Shown here one piece after another: positions 32,131 to 41,583 of a stretch of DNA of 64,000 bases. Under the pieces are notes generated by a model, which had not been told where the DNA came from, made no database searches, and worked only from the letters and a program-made list of their open reading frames with translations. The stretch is from Loktanella sp. 5RATIMAR09. GTDB lineage: Bacteria > Pseudomonadota > Alphaproteobacteria > Rhodobacterales > Rhodobacteraceae. The stretch covers positions 1 through 64,000 of the forward strand of contig NZ_LJAL01000009.1 in NCBI RefSeq assembly GCF_001419985.1, in the 5' to 3' direction. Position 1 is the first letter of the stretch; each line of letters begins with the position of its first letter. Made by a program: the position numbers and the translations under genes.

Positions 32131-32864
32131 GCAGTGCGCTCCCTTGTCTGGCGTGCCTGAGGGCTGATCATCGCAGTTGCGACGCCAAGTGCAATCGCCG
32201 CAGGGTGTTTTCCAAGCGAAGGATCCCCGATTGGACACGCGATGCGCGAGATTTGGGCGGGCGTATGCCCCAATGCCGCGAGGCGCGCCCTGAATCGCGC
32301 CCATTTCGTCGCCGAACCGATCAATCCTGCACTGTGAAAGTCATGGTTCAGCAGTGCGTGGCAGAGGGCGAGGTCTATTTCATGGCTATAGGTGAGAATC
32401 AGGTGATCGGCGTCGCTGGGGGCATGTTTGACAATCAGGGCAGGGTCTTTGGCGACAAGGATTGCCACATCGGTCTGTGGAAAGCGTTCGGGGCCCGTAT
32501 CCACCCAAGTGATCTCAAAATCCGGCAAAGGTGCCATCACGTTGACCAAAGCGCGCCCGACATGACCCGCACCATAAATCCAGAGTGGACGGGCAGGAGG
32601 GGTGGTCATCGTCTCCGTCTCTTCCCACAAAAGACCGACTGATCCGCCACAACACTGGCCGAGTGCGGGGCCAAGCGGTACCGTTGCGCTATGGCTTTGG
32701 CGTCCGTCGCGCAGCATCCGGCGCGCCTCGGCCATCGCTTCCCATTCCAGCGTGCCGCCTCCGATGGTCCCTTCGCTCCGGTCCGCCCAAACCAGCATCT
32801 GCGTGCCTGCTTCACGTGGCACGGACCCGGCAGTTTTTGTCACCGTGATGCGAATTGCCGTCAT
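32127..32864 (-). CDS. xdhC: Xanthine dehydrogenase accessory protein XdhC
   Basis: The 245-residue XdhC/CoxI-family chaperone binds molybdenum cofactor, protects its sulfurated form and inserts it into XdhB. N-terminal domain: TVTKTAGSVPREAGTQMLVW, GTIGGGTLEWEAMAEAR and LGPALGQCCGGSVGLLWE with the CC pair. C-terminal Rossmann-like domain: PLWIYGAGHVGRALV. Overlaps xdhB (start) and the ABC ATPase (stop) by 4 bases each, so it is co-translated with both. Confidence 0.95.
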   Translation of the reverse strand: MTAIRITVTKTAGSVPREAGTQMLVWADRSEGTIGGGTLEWEAMAEARRMLRDGRQSHSATVPLGPALGQCCGGSVGLLWEETETMTTPPARPLWIYGAGHVGRALVNVMAPLPDFEITWVDTGPERFPQTDVAILVAKDPALIVKHAPSDADHLILTYSHEIDLALCHALLNHDFHSAGLIGSATKWARFRARLAALGHTPAQISRIACPIGDPSLGKHPAAIALGVATAMISPQARQTRERTA

Positions 32865-35194
32865 GCGCGCGCCCTTTTCACGGCGCGCAGCACTTCTTCG
32901 GCGGTCGCGGGGGCTTGCAAGTCGGGATAGGCGTTGCCACAGGCGGCGACCGCATCCGACAACGCCAGAAACGCTGACGTGCCCAGCATGAAAGGCGGCT
33001 CACCCACCGCTTTGGAGCGATAGATCGTCTGCGCCGGGTTCGGTTGGTCCCAGAGCACGACATTGAACACATCTGGCCGGTCCGCGCAGGCAGGTATCTT
33101 ATAGGTCGCGGGTGCGTGTGTGCGCAGACGCCCCTTGTCATCCCAAACCAGCTCTTCCGTGGTCAGCCAACCGGCACCTTGGACATAGCCGCCTTCGACC
33201 TGCCCAATATCCAGCGCAGGGTTCAGCGATGCGCCCGCATCATGCAGAATATCGGTGCGCAGGATACGGTTTTCACCCGTCAGCGTGTCGATTACCACCT
33301 CGGTCACCGCAGCGCCTTGGGCGAAATAGAAGAACGGTGTGCCAGTGCCCTTGATCCGGTCCCACGCCAGATCGGGTGTCTTGTAAAAGCCGGTAGCCGA
33401 CAGGCTGACGCGGTTCAGGTACGCGGTCTGCGCGGCTTCGGCGAAAGTCATCTCGGTGTTCCCGACACAGACGCGACTGTTCGCAAAGCGCACGCTGGCG
33501 GCATCCGTCTGGTGCAGCTCTGCAAGACAGGTTGCAATCCGGTCACGAATGATATCGCAGGCATTGGCCACCGCCATCCCGTTCAGATCTGTGCCTGATG
33601 ACGCTGCCGTGGCCGAGGTGTTGGGCACCTTGCCGGTATCCGTGGCGGTGATCTTGATCGCTGAGACGTCAACGCCAAAGCGGTGGGCGGCCACCTGCGC
33701 CACCTTCTGAAACAGCCCTTGGCCCATTTCGGTCCCGCCGTGGTTCATATGGACCGAGCCGTCCTGATACACATGCACCAGCGCGCCCGCCTGATTGAGG
33801 TGGGTCAGCGTGAAGCTAATGCCGAATTTTACGGGGCTGAAGGCGATGCCTTTTTTGAGCACCTCTTGGTCTGCGTTCCACGCTGCGATCGCGGCACGGC
33901 GTCCATGATAGTCGGAGGAGCCAAGCAGCGTCTCGGTCATTTCGTGCAGGATGAAGTCCTTGACGGGCATATGATATGGCGTGGTCTGAACGGCAGGCTT
34001 TGGCGAATGTTCTGCGCCAAACGGCTTGCCGGTTCCCGGCCCTTCGGTCTTCATCGCGGCGTAGTAATTGCGCTGACGCACGTCCACGGGATCAAGGCCC
34101 AGGTCGGCTGCAATATGATCCATCACCCGCTCGATCCCCAGCACCCCCTGCGGACCGCCAAAGCCGCGAAAGGCGGTGGCGGATTGGGTGTTGGTCTTGA
34201 ACCTGTGCGACGTGATCCGCGCGGCGGGCAGGTGATAGGCGTTATCCGCATGCAGCATCGCACGGTCCGCCACAGGAAGTGACAGATCAAGCGCCCAACC
34301 GCAGCGCGTCATTTGGGTGAAATCAATGCCCGTGAGGCGCCCTTCACCATCAAAGCCTGCGTCATAGGTGATCCTGAAATCATGACGCTTGCCTGTGATC
34401 ATCATGTCGTCATCACGGTCATAGCGCATTTTGCAGGGCTTGCCGGTCAGCCGCGCGGCCACGGCGCAACCTACCGCGAGCGCATTGCCTTGGCTCTCTT
34501 TACCGCCAAAGCCGCCCCCCATGCGACGCACTTCGCAGCGCACGGCATGCATCGGAACGCCCAATGCCTCGGCCACTTTGTGCTGGATTTCCGTGGGGTG
34601 TTGGGTCGAACTCTGCACGACCATATCCCCGCCTTCCTGCGGCAAGGCCAGTGCCGCCTGACCTTCGAGGTAGAAATGTTCCTGACCGCCCATGTTGATC
34701 GTGCCCGTGATCCGATGTGGCGCGGAGCTCAGGGCGCTTTCGACATCACCTTTCGCCCAGATGCGGGGGCCATCCTCAAAGCGGCTGTCGGCGGCGATAG
34801 CATCTTCGATTGTCAGGATGGGGGTGTCTGCGTCGTAGTCGATGCTGGCCAGTCGCGCTGCCTTGCGCGCCGCCAGATGAGACTGTGCGACCACCAGAAA
34901 GAGCGGTTGCCCGAAGTAATGCACCTGTCCTGTTGCCAGCAGCGGTTCATCATGTGCGGATGGCGACACATCATTGGCAAAAGGCAGATCATCTGCTGTC
35001 AGCACAGCCACAACACCGGCGGCGCTCTTTACCTTTTCAAGGTTCATCGCACGTATGCGCCCGCAGGCGATATCGGCCATACCAAAGGCCAGATGGAGCG
35101 TGCCTGCCGGGGTGGGGATATCGTCGATATAACGCGCAGCCCCGGTTACATGCAGGGTGGCAGCATCATGGGGTAGGGGTTTGGCAACGCTCAT
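32861..35194 (-). CDS. xdhB: Xanthine dehydrogenase, molybdopterin-binding subunit
   Basis: The 777-residue large subunit oxidises hypoxanthine and xanthine to urate at the molybdenum site. It shows the aldehyde oxidase/xanthine dehydrogenase a/b hammerhead ([22 protein letters not shown]), the Moco-binding segments [15 protein letters not shown] and [30 protein letters not shown], and near the C-terminus VGEPPFMLG, which carries the catalytic glutamate. The start ATG 35194 is preceded by GGAGG and overlaps the xdhA stop. A longer frame upstream is a shadow of xdhA. Confidence 0.96.
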   Translation of the reverse strand: MSVAKPLPHDAATLHVTGAARYIDDIPTPAGTLHLAFGMADIACGRIRAMNLEKVKSAAGVVAVLTADDLPFANDVSPSAHDEPLLATGQVHYFGQPLFLVVAQSHLAARKAARLASIDYDADTPILTIEDAIAADSRFEDGPRIWAKGDVESALSSAPHRITGTINMGGQEHFYLEGQAALALPQEGGDMVVQSSTQHPTEIQHKVAEALGVPMHAVRCEVRRMGGGFGGKESQGNALAVGCAVAARLTGKPCKMRYDRDDDMMITGKRHDFRITYDAGFDGEGRLTGIDFTQMTRCGWALDLSLPVADRAMLHADNAYHLPAARITSHRFKTNTQSATAFRGFGGPQGVLGIERVMDHIAADLGLDPVDVRQRNYYAAMKTEGPGTGKPFGAEHSPKPAVQTTPYHMPVKDFILHEMTETLLGSSDYHGRRAAIAAWNADQEVLKKGIAFSPVKFGISFTLTHLNQAGALVHVYQDGSVHMNHGGTEMGQGLFQKVAQVAAHRFGVDVSAIKITATDTGKVPNTSATAASSGTDLNGMAVANACDIIRDRIATCLAELHQTDAASVRFANSRVCVGNTEMTFAEAAQTAYLNRVSLSATGFYKTPDLAWDRIKGTGTPFFYFAQGAAVTEVVIDTLTGENRILRTDILHDAGASLNPALDIGQVEGGYVQGAGWLTTEELVWDDKGRLRTHAPATYKIPACADRPDVFNVVLWDQPNPAQTIYRSKAVGEPPFMLGTSAFLALSDAVAACGNAYPDLQAPATAEEVLRAVKRARA

Positions 35195-36546
35195 GCTGAC
35201 ACCTCCAGGACAGAGGTGACCTGCCCGTTGAGGTCCGCGAAATAGCGCTGCAGCAGGTTCTGCGCGACCGTCAGGCGGTAGTCTGCGCTGGCGCGCATGT
35301 CGGACATGGGCGTGTAATCCTGCGCAAAGAGGTCTGCGGCATCTGCGATTGTCGCAGAGGTCCACGGCTGGCCGATGAGCGCCGCCTCGACCCCATGCGC
35401 GCGGTGGGGGGTGCCCGCCATGCCGCCAAAGGCGATGCGTGCCTCGCTGACGAGACCGTCCACAACGGTGACATTGAAGCAGCCGCAAACCGCCGAGATA
35501 TCCTGATCAAAGCGTTTCGAGATTTTATAGCAGCGCAGTGCGGGCGCGTTTTTGGGCACTGTCACGCCGCTCACCAGTTCGCCTGGCGCGCGGTCCTGTT
35601 TGCCGTATGCGATGAAGAACTCCTCGATCGGCAGATCACGCAGCCTGGTGCCGTGGCGCAGGTGCAAGGTGGCGCCAAGTGCGATGAGTGCAGGCGGGTT
35701 ATCCCCGATGGGCGAGCCGTTCGCGATATTCCCGCCGATGGTGGCGGCATTACGGACCTGCTCAGAGCCATAGCGCCGGATCATTTCGGCGTAAGAAGGG
35801 TGCACCTCGCGGATGGCAGCCAGAACTTCGGTCATTGTGACGGCAGCCCCGAAATGGATGTCGTCGTGTGTTTCGGTGATCTCGCGCAGCGGTCCGCAGC
35901 GGTTCAGAAAAGCGACTTCGGGCAGGTCCCGCAACTGCTTTGTAACCCACAGGCCGACATCGGTCGCCCCCGCGATCAGTGTCGCGTCGGGGTTGGAGAC
36001 GTACCAGTCGGACAACGCGTTTAAGGTTTCCGGCGCGTATGGGACGCCATCAACCACCGGCACCTCATCCTTGATCCATGTGGGCACTTGTGCGGCTTCG
36101 GCCGACTGCGCTGCCCGTACGATGGGTGCGTAGCCGGTACACCGGCACAGGTTGCCAGCCAGCACATCGTCATGATCGGTGCGTCCGTGCAGGTGTCCGG
36201 TTGCCATCGCGGCGATAAACCCTGGCGTACAAAACCCGCATTGCGATCCGTGATGGTCAACCATGGCCTGTTGCACAGGGTGCAGCGTGCCGTCTGGCGC
36301 GCTGATCCCTTCAACGGTGCGCACGGCTTTGCCATGCAACTGCGGCAGGAACAGAATGCACGCATTCAGTGCTTTCGCGCCACCCGCGTCCGTCACCATG
36401 ACAGTGCAGGCCCCGCAATCGCCTTCGTTACAGCCTTCCTTGGTGCCGCAAAGACCGTGATCCTCGCGCAGCCAATCCAGCAGGGTGCGGGTCGGCTCTG
36501 CCTCGACCTGCACGGTTTCCCCGTTGAGAAGAAACGTGACGTTCAT
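35191..36546 (-). CDS. xdhA: Xanthine dehydrogenase, iron-sulfur/FAD subunit
   Basis: The 451-residue small subunit passes electrons from the molybdenum site to NAD. [2Fe-2S] cluster one is bound by Cys39, 44, 47 and 63 ([14 protein letters not shown]). Cluster two is bound by Cys103, 106, 134 and 136 ([16 protein letters not shown]). The FAD domain follows from about 165 to 450, with [18 protein letters not shown] and [18 protein letters not shown]. First gene of the operon. A hairpin in the 180-base leader may regulate it. Confidence 0.96.
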   Translation of the reverse strand: MNVTFLLNGETVQVEAEPTRTLLDWLREDHGLCGTKEGCNEGDCGACTVMVTDAGGAKALNACILFLPQLHGKAVRTVEGISAPDGTLHPVQQAMVDHHGSQCGFCTPGFIAAMATGHLHGRTDHDDVLAGNLCRCTGYAPIVRAAQSAEAAQVPTWIKDEVPVVDGVPYAPETLNALSDWYVSNPDATLIAGATDVGLWVTKQLRDLPEVAFLNRCGPLREITETHDDIHFGAAVTMTEVLAAIREVHPSYAEMIRRYGSEQVRNAATIGGNIANGSPIGDNPPALIALGATLHLRHGTRLRDLPIEEFFIAYGKQDRAPGELVSGVTVPKNAPALRCYKISKRFDQDISAVCGCFNVTVVDGLVSEARIAFGGMAGTPHRAHGVEAALIGQPWTSATIADAADLFAQDYTPMSDMRASADYRLTVAQNLLQRYFADLNGQVTSVLEVSA

Positions 36547-36586
36547 GATTTAAACCTGTCGCCTTACCGAAGTCAGTGAGGGCGCT

Positions 36587-36613
36587 CAGGTGTCGATGCG
36601 ACGTAGACACCTG
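36587..36613 (-). promoter_or_regulatory. Perfect inverted repeat in the xdhA leader (candidate cis-regulatory hairpin)
   Basis: CAGGTGTC (36587-36594) is matched by GACACCTG (36606-36613) around an 11-base loop, 40 bases before the xdhA start. It could be a dimeric repressor operator or an RNA element in the 5' leader. The flanking 36547-36725 holds no gene. Confidence 0.5.
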
Positions 36614-36725
36614 CCTCATAGCCGAACCCCATCAAAGCGGGGTGCAGGCGGTTTGGCAAGAATTAATGTAGATTTGCCGCGCGCAAATAGGGCAACTGCC
36701 TTAAGTTTTGGCAGGGTCGGACGGC

Positions 36726-37163
36726 CTATGCATCCGCCGTGATCTTTGCGACATAGCGCTCCAGATTGTCGGCCCCGCCTTGCCAGCCCTGTTGTACCTC
36801 TGCCAGCGTTTCGGGGCCTGTGAAGGATGACACGGCCACTGAAATGCCAAGCACGGTCCCTGCGGCTGTGGCGTCAAGATGATAGGTCAAGAGGCTGGTG
36901 CAGGCAGCTGTCCCACCGAAAATCAGGGTCTCGGTAAAGACAGCGCGGGCAGGTTTTGACAGGTCATACTACCTTGTATCAACAACGAATTCGGGCGTAT
37001 CCGCTGGACCGAACCGATGGCAATCCGTACCTCCGATACGCAGATCTGAAATGTCTGTGACCAGTCTTGTCCGAGGATCTGGCCCATTCCATTGTTCGCG
37101 CGTCTTTGGGTCAGTCAGGACATCCCAGAGCCGCCCGGGCGCAAGCGGCAATGTACGGTGCAT
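36726..37163 (-). pseudogene. SRPBCC/AHSA1-domain gene interrupted by in-frame TAG
   Basis: The frame beginning MHRTLPLAPGRLWDVLTDPKT runs 64 codons to a TAG at 36969-36971. It continues without shift for 80 more codons to a second TAG at 36726. The continuation (YDLSKPARAVFTETLIFGG, then AAGTVLGISVAVSSFTG and the end GWQGGADNLERYVAK) is the expected C-terminal half of an AHSA1-type SRPBCC protein. One base change therefore splits the gene; where the TAG stands the family usually has Tyr. It lies just after an ArsR gene, the usual partner. The residues before the ATG (LETHSFD, same frame) also look family-like, so the original start may be lost too. Confidence 0.8.
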
Positions 37164-37190
37164 GTCGAATGAATGTGTCTCAAGTGGTGG

Positions 37191-37526
37191 TTAAACATCC
37201 TTTTCTTCTGCGGCGATCTTATGGGCCAGTGCATCGAGGTTGTTCATCCGGTTCTCCCAAATCACGCGTTGCCACGCGAGCCACCCCTGTGCCGCAATCA
37301 GGGGTGCCGCCTCTATGTGGCAGGTGCGCACGCGTCCCTTTTTGATGGACCGGACGATTCCGGTGTCTTCAAGGACCTTGAGGTGCCGCATAAATGTCGG
37401 CAGCGCCATTTTGTGAGGGCTGTGCAATTCGCTGACACTGGCAGGGCCGGAAGCGAGCTGTTCAATAACAGCGCGGCGGGTCGGGTCGGCCATTGCGCCG
37501 AAGAAGGAATCAAGTTGCTTGGTCAT
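37191..37526 (-). CDS. ArsR-family transcriptional regulator
   Basis: The 111-residue winged-helix protein starts MTKQLDSFFGAMADPTRRAVIEQL. The recognition region is SVSELHSPHKMALPTFMRHLKVLEDTGIV, followed by the wing IKKGRVRTCHIEAAPL. No metal-binding cysteine set is visible. It belongs to the type paired with SRPBCC proteins, of which a broken copy follows directly in the same frame. ATG 37526 is preferred over a TTG at 37562. It is divergent from dnaE with about 120 bases between. Confidence 0.9.
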   Translation of the reverse strand: MTKQLDSFFGAMADPTRRAVIEQLASGPASVSELHSPHKMALPTFMRHLKVLEDTGIVRSIKKGRVRTCHIEAAPLIAAQGWLAWQRVIWENRMNNLDALAHKIAAEEKDV

Positions 37527-37644
37527 ATCGGTAAGCTTTGGGCGCAAACCGTGGATTGTCAATAAAGTTAGTATATCAGCTAAGTAATGGGCTAAGATGC
37601 GCTTCCGCGCTTGCAGCGCCGTTTGCTTTCGCTACCTTGCGCGC

Positions 37645-40600
37645 ATGACTGCTGACCCCCGATTCATTCACCTGCGCGTCCACACCGAATATTCGTTGTT
37701 GGAGGGTGCGATCCCGACCAAAAAATTGCCCGGACTGATTGCCGGAATGGGCATGCCTGCTGTCGCGGTGACAGATAGCAATAACATGTTCTGTGCGTTG
37801 GAATTTTCCGAAGGGGCGTCCAAGGCCGGGGTGCAGCCTATCATCGGCTGTCAGCTGGATGTCACCTATATTCCCGCAGAGCCGGGCAAACGGCCCGAAG
37901 CGCCCGCGCCCATCGTCCTGCTGGCGCAGTCCGAGGCGGGGTATATGAACCTGATGAAGCTGAACTCTTGCGCTTATCTGGATGCGCAGGGCCAGCTGCC
38001 GCAGGTTACGCTTGAGGAACTCGCGCAGTATCATGCGGGCCTGATTTGTCTGTCCGGTGGTCCCGATGGCCCGGTGGGCCGTCTGTTGCGTCAGGGCCAG
38101 CGGCCCAAGGCCGAGGCGTTTCTGGACAGATTGGCCGCAATCTATCCAGACAGGCTCTATGTGGAATTGCAGCGGCATCCGGGCGATGGCTTGCCCGAGG
38201 CCGAGCGCTTGTCCGAGCGCGGACATATCGAAATGGCCTACGCAAAGAACCTGCCGCTGGTTGCCACCAATGACGTCTATTTCCCCAAGACCGAGCTTTA
38301 CGAGGCGCATGACGCGCTGATTTGTATCTCCGAGGGTGCATATGTCGACCAGCAAGAACCGCGCCGCAGGCTGACGCCGCAGCACTATCTGAAATCCCCG
38401 CAAGAGATGGCAACGCTGTTCGCTGATCTACCCGAGGCGATTGAAAATACTGTTGAAATCGCGCGGCGTTGTGCGTTCAAAGCGTATAAACGCGCGCCGA
38501 TCCTGCCCAAATTTGCCGATGACGAGGTCGCTGAATTGCGCCGTCAGGCCCAAGAGGGACTGAAGGCGCGTCTTGCCGTCATCCCCCATGCCGCCGACGT
38601 GGCGGAGTATGAAAAACGGCTCGAATTCGAGTTGGGGATTATCGAAGGCATGGGGTTTCCCGGCTACTTCCTGATCGTGGCGGATTTTATCAAATGGGCC
38701 AAGGATCAGGGTATTCCGGTCGGGCCGGGCCGTGGCTCTGGTGCGGGGTCCTTGGTGGCTTACGCGCTGCTGATCACCGATCTTGATCCCTTGCGCTATT
38801 CGCTACTGTTTGAACGGTTTTTGAACCCCGAGCGTGTGTCGATGCCTGACTTCGACATCGACTTTTGCATGGACCGCCGCGAAGAGGTGATCCGCTATGT
38901 GCAGGAAAAATACGGACGCGACAAGGTGGGGCAGATCATCACCTTTGGTGCGCTACTTTCCAAGGCCGCAGTGCGCGACGTGGGTCGTGTTTTGCAGATG
39001 CCCTACGGGCAGGTGGACCGGCTGTCCAAGATGATCCCTGTGGAAGGGGTCAAACCGGTGTCCATTGAAAAAGCGCTGGCCGATGAACCGCGCCTGCGTG
39101 AAGAGGCCAAGAACGAAGAGGTCGTGGACCGTCTGCTGACCTACGCCCAACAGGTCGAGGGATTGTTGCGGAACGCCTCGACCCACGCTGCTGGTGTTGT
39201 GATCGGGGATCGTCCGCTGGACGAGTTGGTGCCGCTCTATCAGGATCCGCGCTCGGATATGCCCGCGACCCAATTCAACATGAAATGGGTGGAACAGGCG
39301 GGGTTGGTGAAATTCGACTTCTTGGGCCTGAAAACCCTGACCGTGATCCAGAACGCGGTGGAACTGGTGAAAAAGACAGGCCGCCCGCTGAATGTCGCGG
39401 CGGATGGCACCAAGCTTTATGATGTACTGGAGGGGTTCGAATACGATATCGGGGCGATCCCGCTGGATGATGAAAAATCCTATGCGCTATACTCCAGCGC
39501 CAAAACAACAGCCGTGTTTCAGGTTGAATCGAGCGGCATGATGGATGCGCTCAAGCGCATGAAACCCACCTGTATCGAGGATATTGTGGCGCTTGTGGCG
39601 CTTTATCGCCCCGGCCCGATGGAGAACATTCCGACGTATTGTGAGGTCAAGAACGGCCAAAAGGAACTGGAATCGATCCACCCGTCGATTGACCATATCC
39701 TCAAGGAAACCCAAGGCATCATCGTTTATCAGGAACAGGTGATGGAGATCGCGCAGGTTATGGCGGGCTATTCGCTTGGCGGGGCAGATTTGCTGCGCCG
39801 CGCGATGGGTAAAAAGATCGCCGAGGAAATGGCCAAGGAACGCCCGAAATTCGAAGAAGGCGCCAAGGCCAACGGGGTAGAGCCCAAGAAAGCCCGCGAG
39901 GTTTTCGACCTGCTGGAAAAATTCGCCAACTACGGTTTCAACAAATCCCATGCGGCCGCCTATGCAGTTGTCAGCTATCAGACGGCATGGCTGAAAGCGA
40001 ACCATCCGGTCGAATTCATGGCCGGTGTCATGAACTGCGATATTCATCTGACCGACAAGCTCGGGGTCTATTTCCAAGAGGTCAAGAAAGGCCTTGGCAT
40101 TGCCTACACACCGCCCTGTGTGAACCGTTCTCAGGCGACATTTGATGTGCAGGATCAAAAGCTTGTCTACGCGCTGGGCGCGTTGAAAAACGTGGGCGTC
40201 GAGGCAATGAGGCTGGTCGTTGCAGGGCGCGAAGACCGCGAATTTGTGAACCTGTTCGATTTTGCGCGCCGCTGTGATCTCAAGCGTGTCGGCAAGCGTT
40301 CACTTGAGATGCTGGCCCGGGCTGGGGCCTTTGATGTGCTGGACCCGAACCGCCGCCGCGTGATGATGAGCCTTGATGCGCTGACCGCCTATTCTGCGGC
40401 GATTCACGACCAGAAATCATCCAATCAGGTTTCGTTGTTCGGGGACGCGGGCGAGGATCTGCCGGAACCACGGCTGATGGATGGCGCAGACTGGTTGCCT
40501 GCCGAGCGGCTTGCCGAAGAGTTCAAGGCCATCGGATTTTATCTTTCGGGGCATCCGTTGGATGACTATATGGGCGCGCTCAAACGCAAGCAGGTTTTGA

Positions 40601-41142
40601 CGCTGGACGAAGTGATCGCCAAGGCCGAGCGTGGGGCCTGTGTGGTGAAGATGGCCGGCACCGTGTCAGGCCGGCAAGAACGGAAATCGGCGCGCGGCAA
40701 CCGCTTTGCCTTTGCGCAACTCTCTGACCCGACAGGCCAATACGAGGTAACACTCTTTTCGGATGTTTTGGAAAGCGCGCGTGAATTTCTTGAGACCGGC
40801 AGTCAGGTCGTCATGACCTGTGAGGCCACGATGGAGGCCGACCAGCTTAAGCTGTTGGGCCGTTCGGTGGGCCCCGTCGATGCTGTGGTTGCCGATGCAG
40901 GTGGGGCAGGTCTGCGGGTGTTCATTGACGGGCCGGACGCGATCGGATCGGTTGCCACTGTGCTTGAGAACGCGGCCAAAGGGTCTGTCCGTGCCTCACG
41001 GGGGCCAATTTATTTTTGCTTGATGCGCGACGATCTTCCCGGAGAGGTCGAGCTTGATCTGGGCGAGGAATTTCCGGTTAACCCGCAGATCAAAGGTGCG
41101 CTGCGTAGCCTGGGCGGTGTGATCGAAGTGGAAGACGCCTAG
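37645..41142 (+). CDS. dnaE: DNA polymerase III subunit alpha
   Basis: The 1165-residue replicative polymerase catalytic subunit. Domains in order: PHP domain at the N-terminus (FIHLRVHTEYSLLEGAI), palm with the catalytic acidic motif PDFDIDF at 401-407 and GPGRGSGAGSLVAYAL shortly before, fingers with ATTHAAGVVI-like NASTHAAGVVIGDRPL, helix-hairpin-helix, OB fold (VVKMAGTVSGRQERKSARG) and a C-terminal tau-binding part. Start ATG 37645 gives the standard MTADPRFIHLRVHT; the upstream extension is basic and unsupported. The end overlaps a small minus-strand gene by 4 bases. Confidence 0.97.
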   Translation: MTADPRFIHLRVHTEYSLLEGAIPTKKLPGLIAGMGMPAVAVTDSNNMFCALEFSEGASKAGVQPIIGCQLDVTYIPAEPGKRPEAPAPIVLLAQSEAGYMNLMKLNSCAYLDAQGQLPQVTLEELAQYHAGLICLSGGPDGPVGRLLRQGQRPKAEAFLDRLAAIYPDRLYVELQRHPGDGLPEAERLSERGHIEMAYAKNLPLVATNDVYFPKTELYEAHDALICISEGAYVDQQEPRRRLTPQHYLKSPQEMATLFADLPEAIENTVEIARRCAFKAYKRAPILPKFADDEVAELRRQAQEGLKARLAVIPHAADVAEYEKRLEFELGIIEGMGFPGYFLIVADFIKWAKDQGIPVGPGRGSGAGSLVAYALLITDLDPLRYSLLFERFLNPERVSMPDFDIDFCMDRREEVIRYVQEKYGRDKVGQIITFGALLSKAAVRDVGRVLQMPYGQVDRLSKMIPVEGVKPVSIEKALADEPRLREEAKNEEVVDRLLTYAQQVEGLLRNASTHAAGVVIGDRPLDELVPLYQDPRSDMPATQFNMKWVEQAGLVKFDFLGLKTLTVIQNAVELVKKTGRPLNVAADGTKLYDVLEGFEYDIGAIPLDDEKSYALYSSAKTTAVFQVESSGMMDALKRMKPTCIEDIVALVALYRPGPMENIPTYCEVKNGQKELESIHPSIDHILKETQGIIVYQEQVMEIAQVMAGYSLGGADLLRRAMGKKIAEEMAKERPKFEEGAKANGVEPKKAREVFDLLEKFANYGFNKSHAAAYAVVSYQTAWLKANHPVEFMAGVMNCDIHLTDKLGVYFQEVKKGLGIAYTPPCVNRSQATFDVQDQKLVYALGALKNVGVEAMRLVVAGREDREFVNLFDFARRCDLKRVGKRSLEMLARAGAFDVLDPNRRRVMMSLDALTAYSAAIHDQKSSNQVSLFGDAGEDLPEPRLMDGADWLPAERLAEEFKAIGFYLSGHPLDDYMGALKRKQVLTLDEVIAKAERGACVVKMAGTVSGRQERKSARGNRFAFAQLSDPTGQYEVTLFSDVLESAREFLETGSQVVMTCEATMEADQLKLLGRSVGPVDAVVADAGGAGLRVFIDGPDAIGSVATVLENAAKGSVRASRGPIYFCLMRDDLPGEVELDLGEEFPVNPQIKGALRSLGGVIEVEDA

Positions 41143-41432
41143 GCAAAAGGATCAAGCCTCGCGATGGCTTTGGCGTGATTGATGACACAATAGTTCCTGC
41201 GTTCGTCCTCGAATTCGGGAATGGCTGCGCTGAGCACGGCCATATCTTGCACCGCCAGAACCATCGCTTCGCCCCCTTCGCCCCCGAATTCCTTTGTTTC
41301 TGCGGTTGTGAAAACGATGCCCATGACAATCTTGCTTGCCGGAAAAAGTTCGACCGGATGGGTCTGTCCAAGCGCTTCAATCCGTTGGTGCAACCGTTCA
41401 GATGTTTCGCGTGGTAGTGTCACAATTGCCAT
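41139..41432 (-). CDS. Small conserved-looking hypothetical protein
   Basis: The 97-residue product (MAIVTLPRETSERLHQRIEALG to the end NHAKAIARLDPFA) is soluble-looking, acidic in the middle, with no motif I recognise. Its stop overlaps the dnaE stop by 4 bases in convergent orientation. The even codon use and amphipathic pattern suggest a real gene rather than a shadow. Function unknown. Confidence 0.55.
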   Translation of the reverse strand: MAIVTLPRETSERLHQRIEALGQTHPVELFPASKIVMGIVFTTAETKEFGGEGGEAMVLAVQDMAVLSAAIPEFEDERRNYCVINHAKAIARLDPFA

Positions 41433-41583
41433 TATTTGACCCTATTCGTACTTGCGCTTTGAAAAATGTGGCAGATTAGCCCGATGTTTATCTCTTTTAG
41501 GCTAGGATAACCCCGCAGTTCCTTAACATGGTCTAAATTAAATGTAATAGGGTGCGAAACGTTTTTTTAACCAGGTAGCCGCA

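Noticed and set aside
36961..36975. Possible pyrrolysine or selenocysteine recoding at the SRPBCC stop
   Set aside because: The codon is TAG, there is no sign of a pyrrolysine system, and this bacterial group is not known for it; a plain nonsense mutation explains the data.
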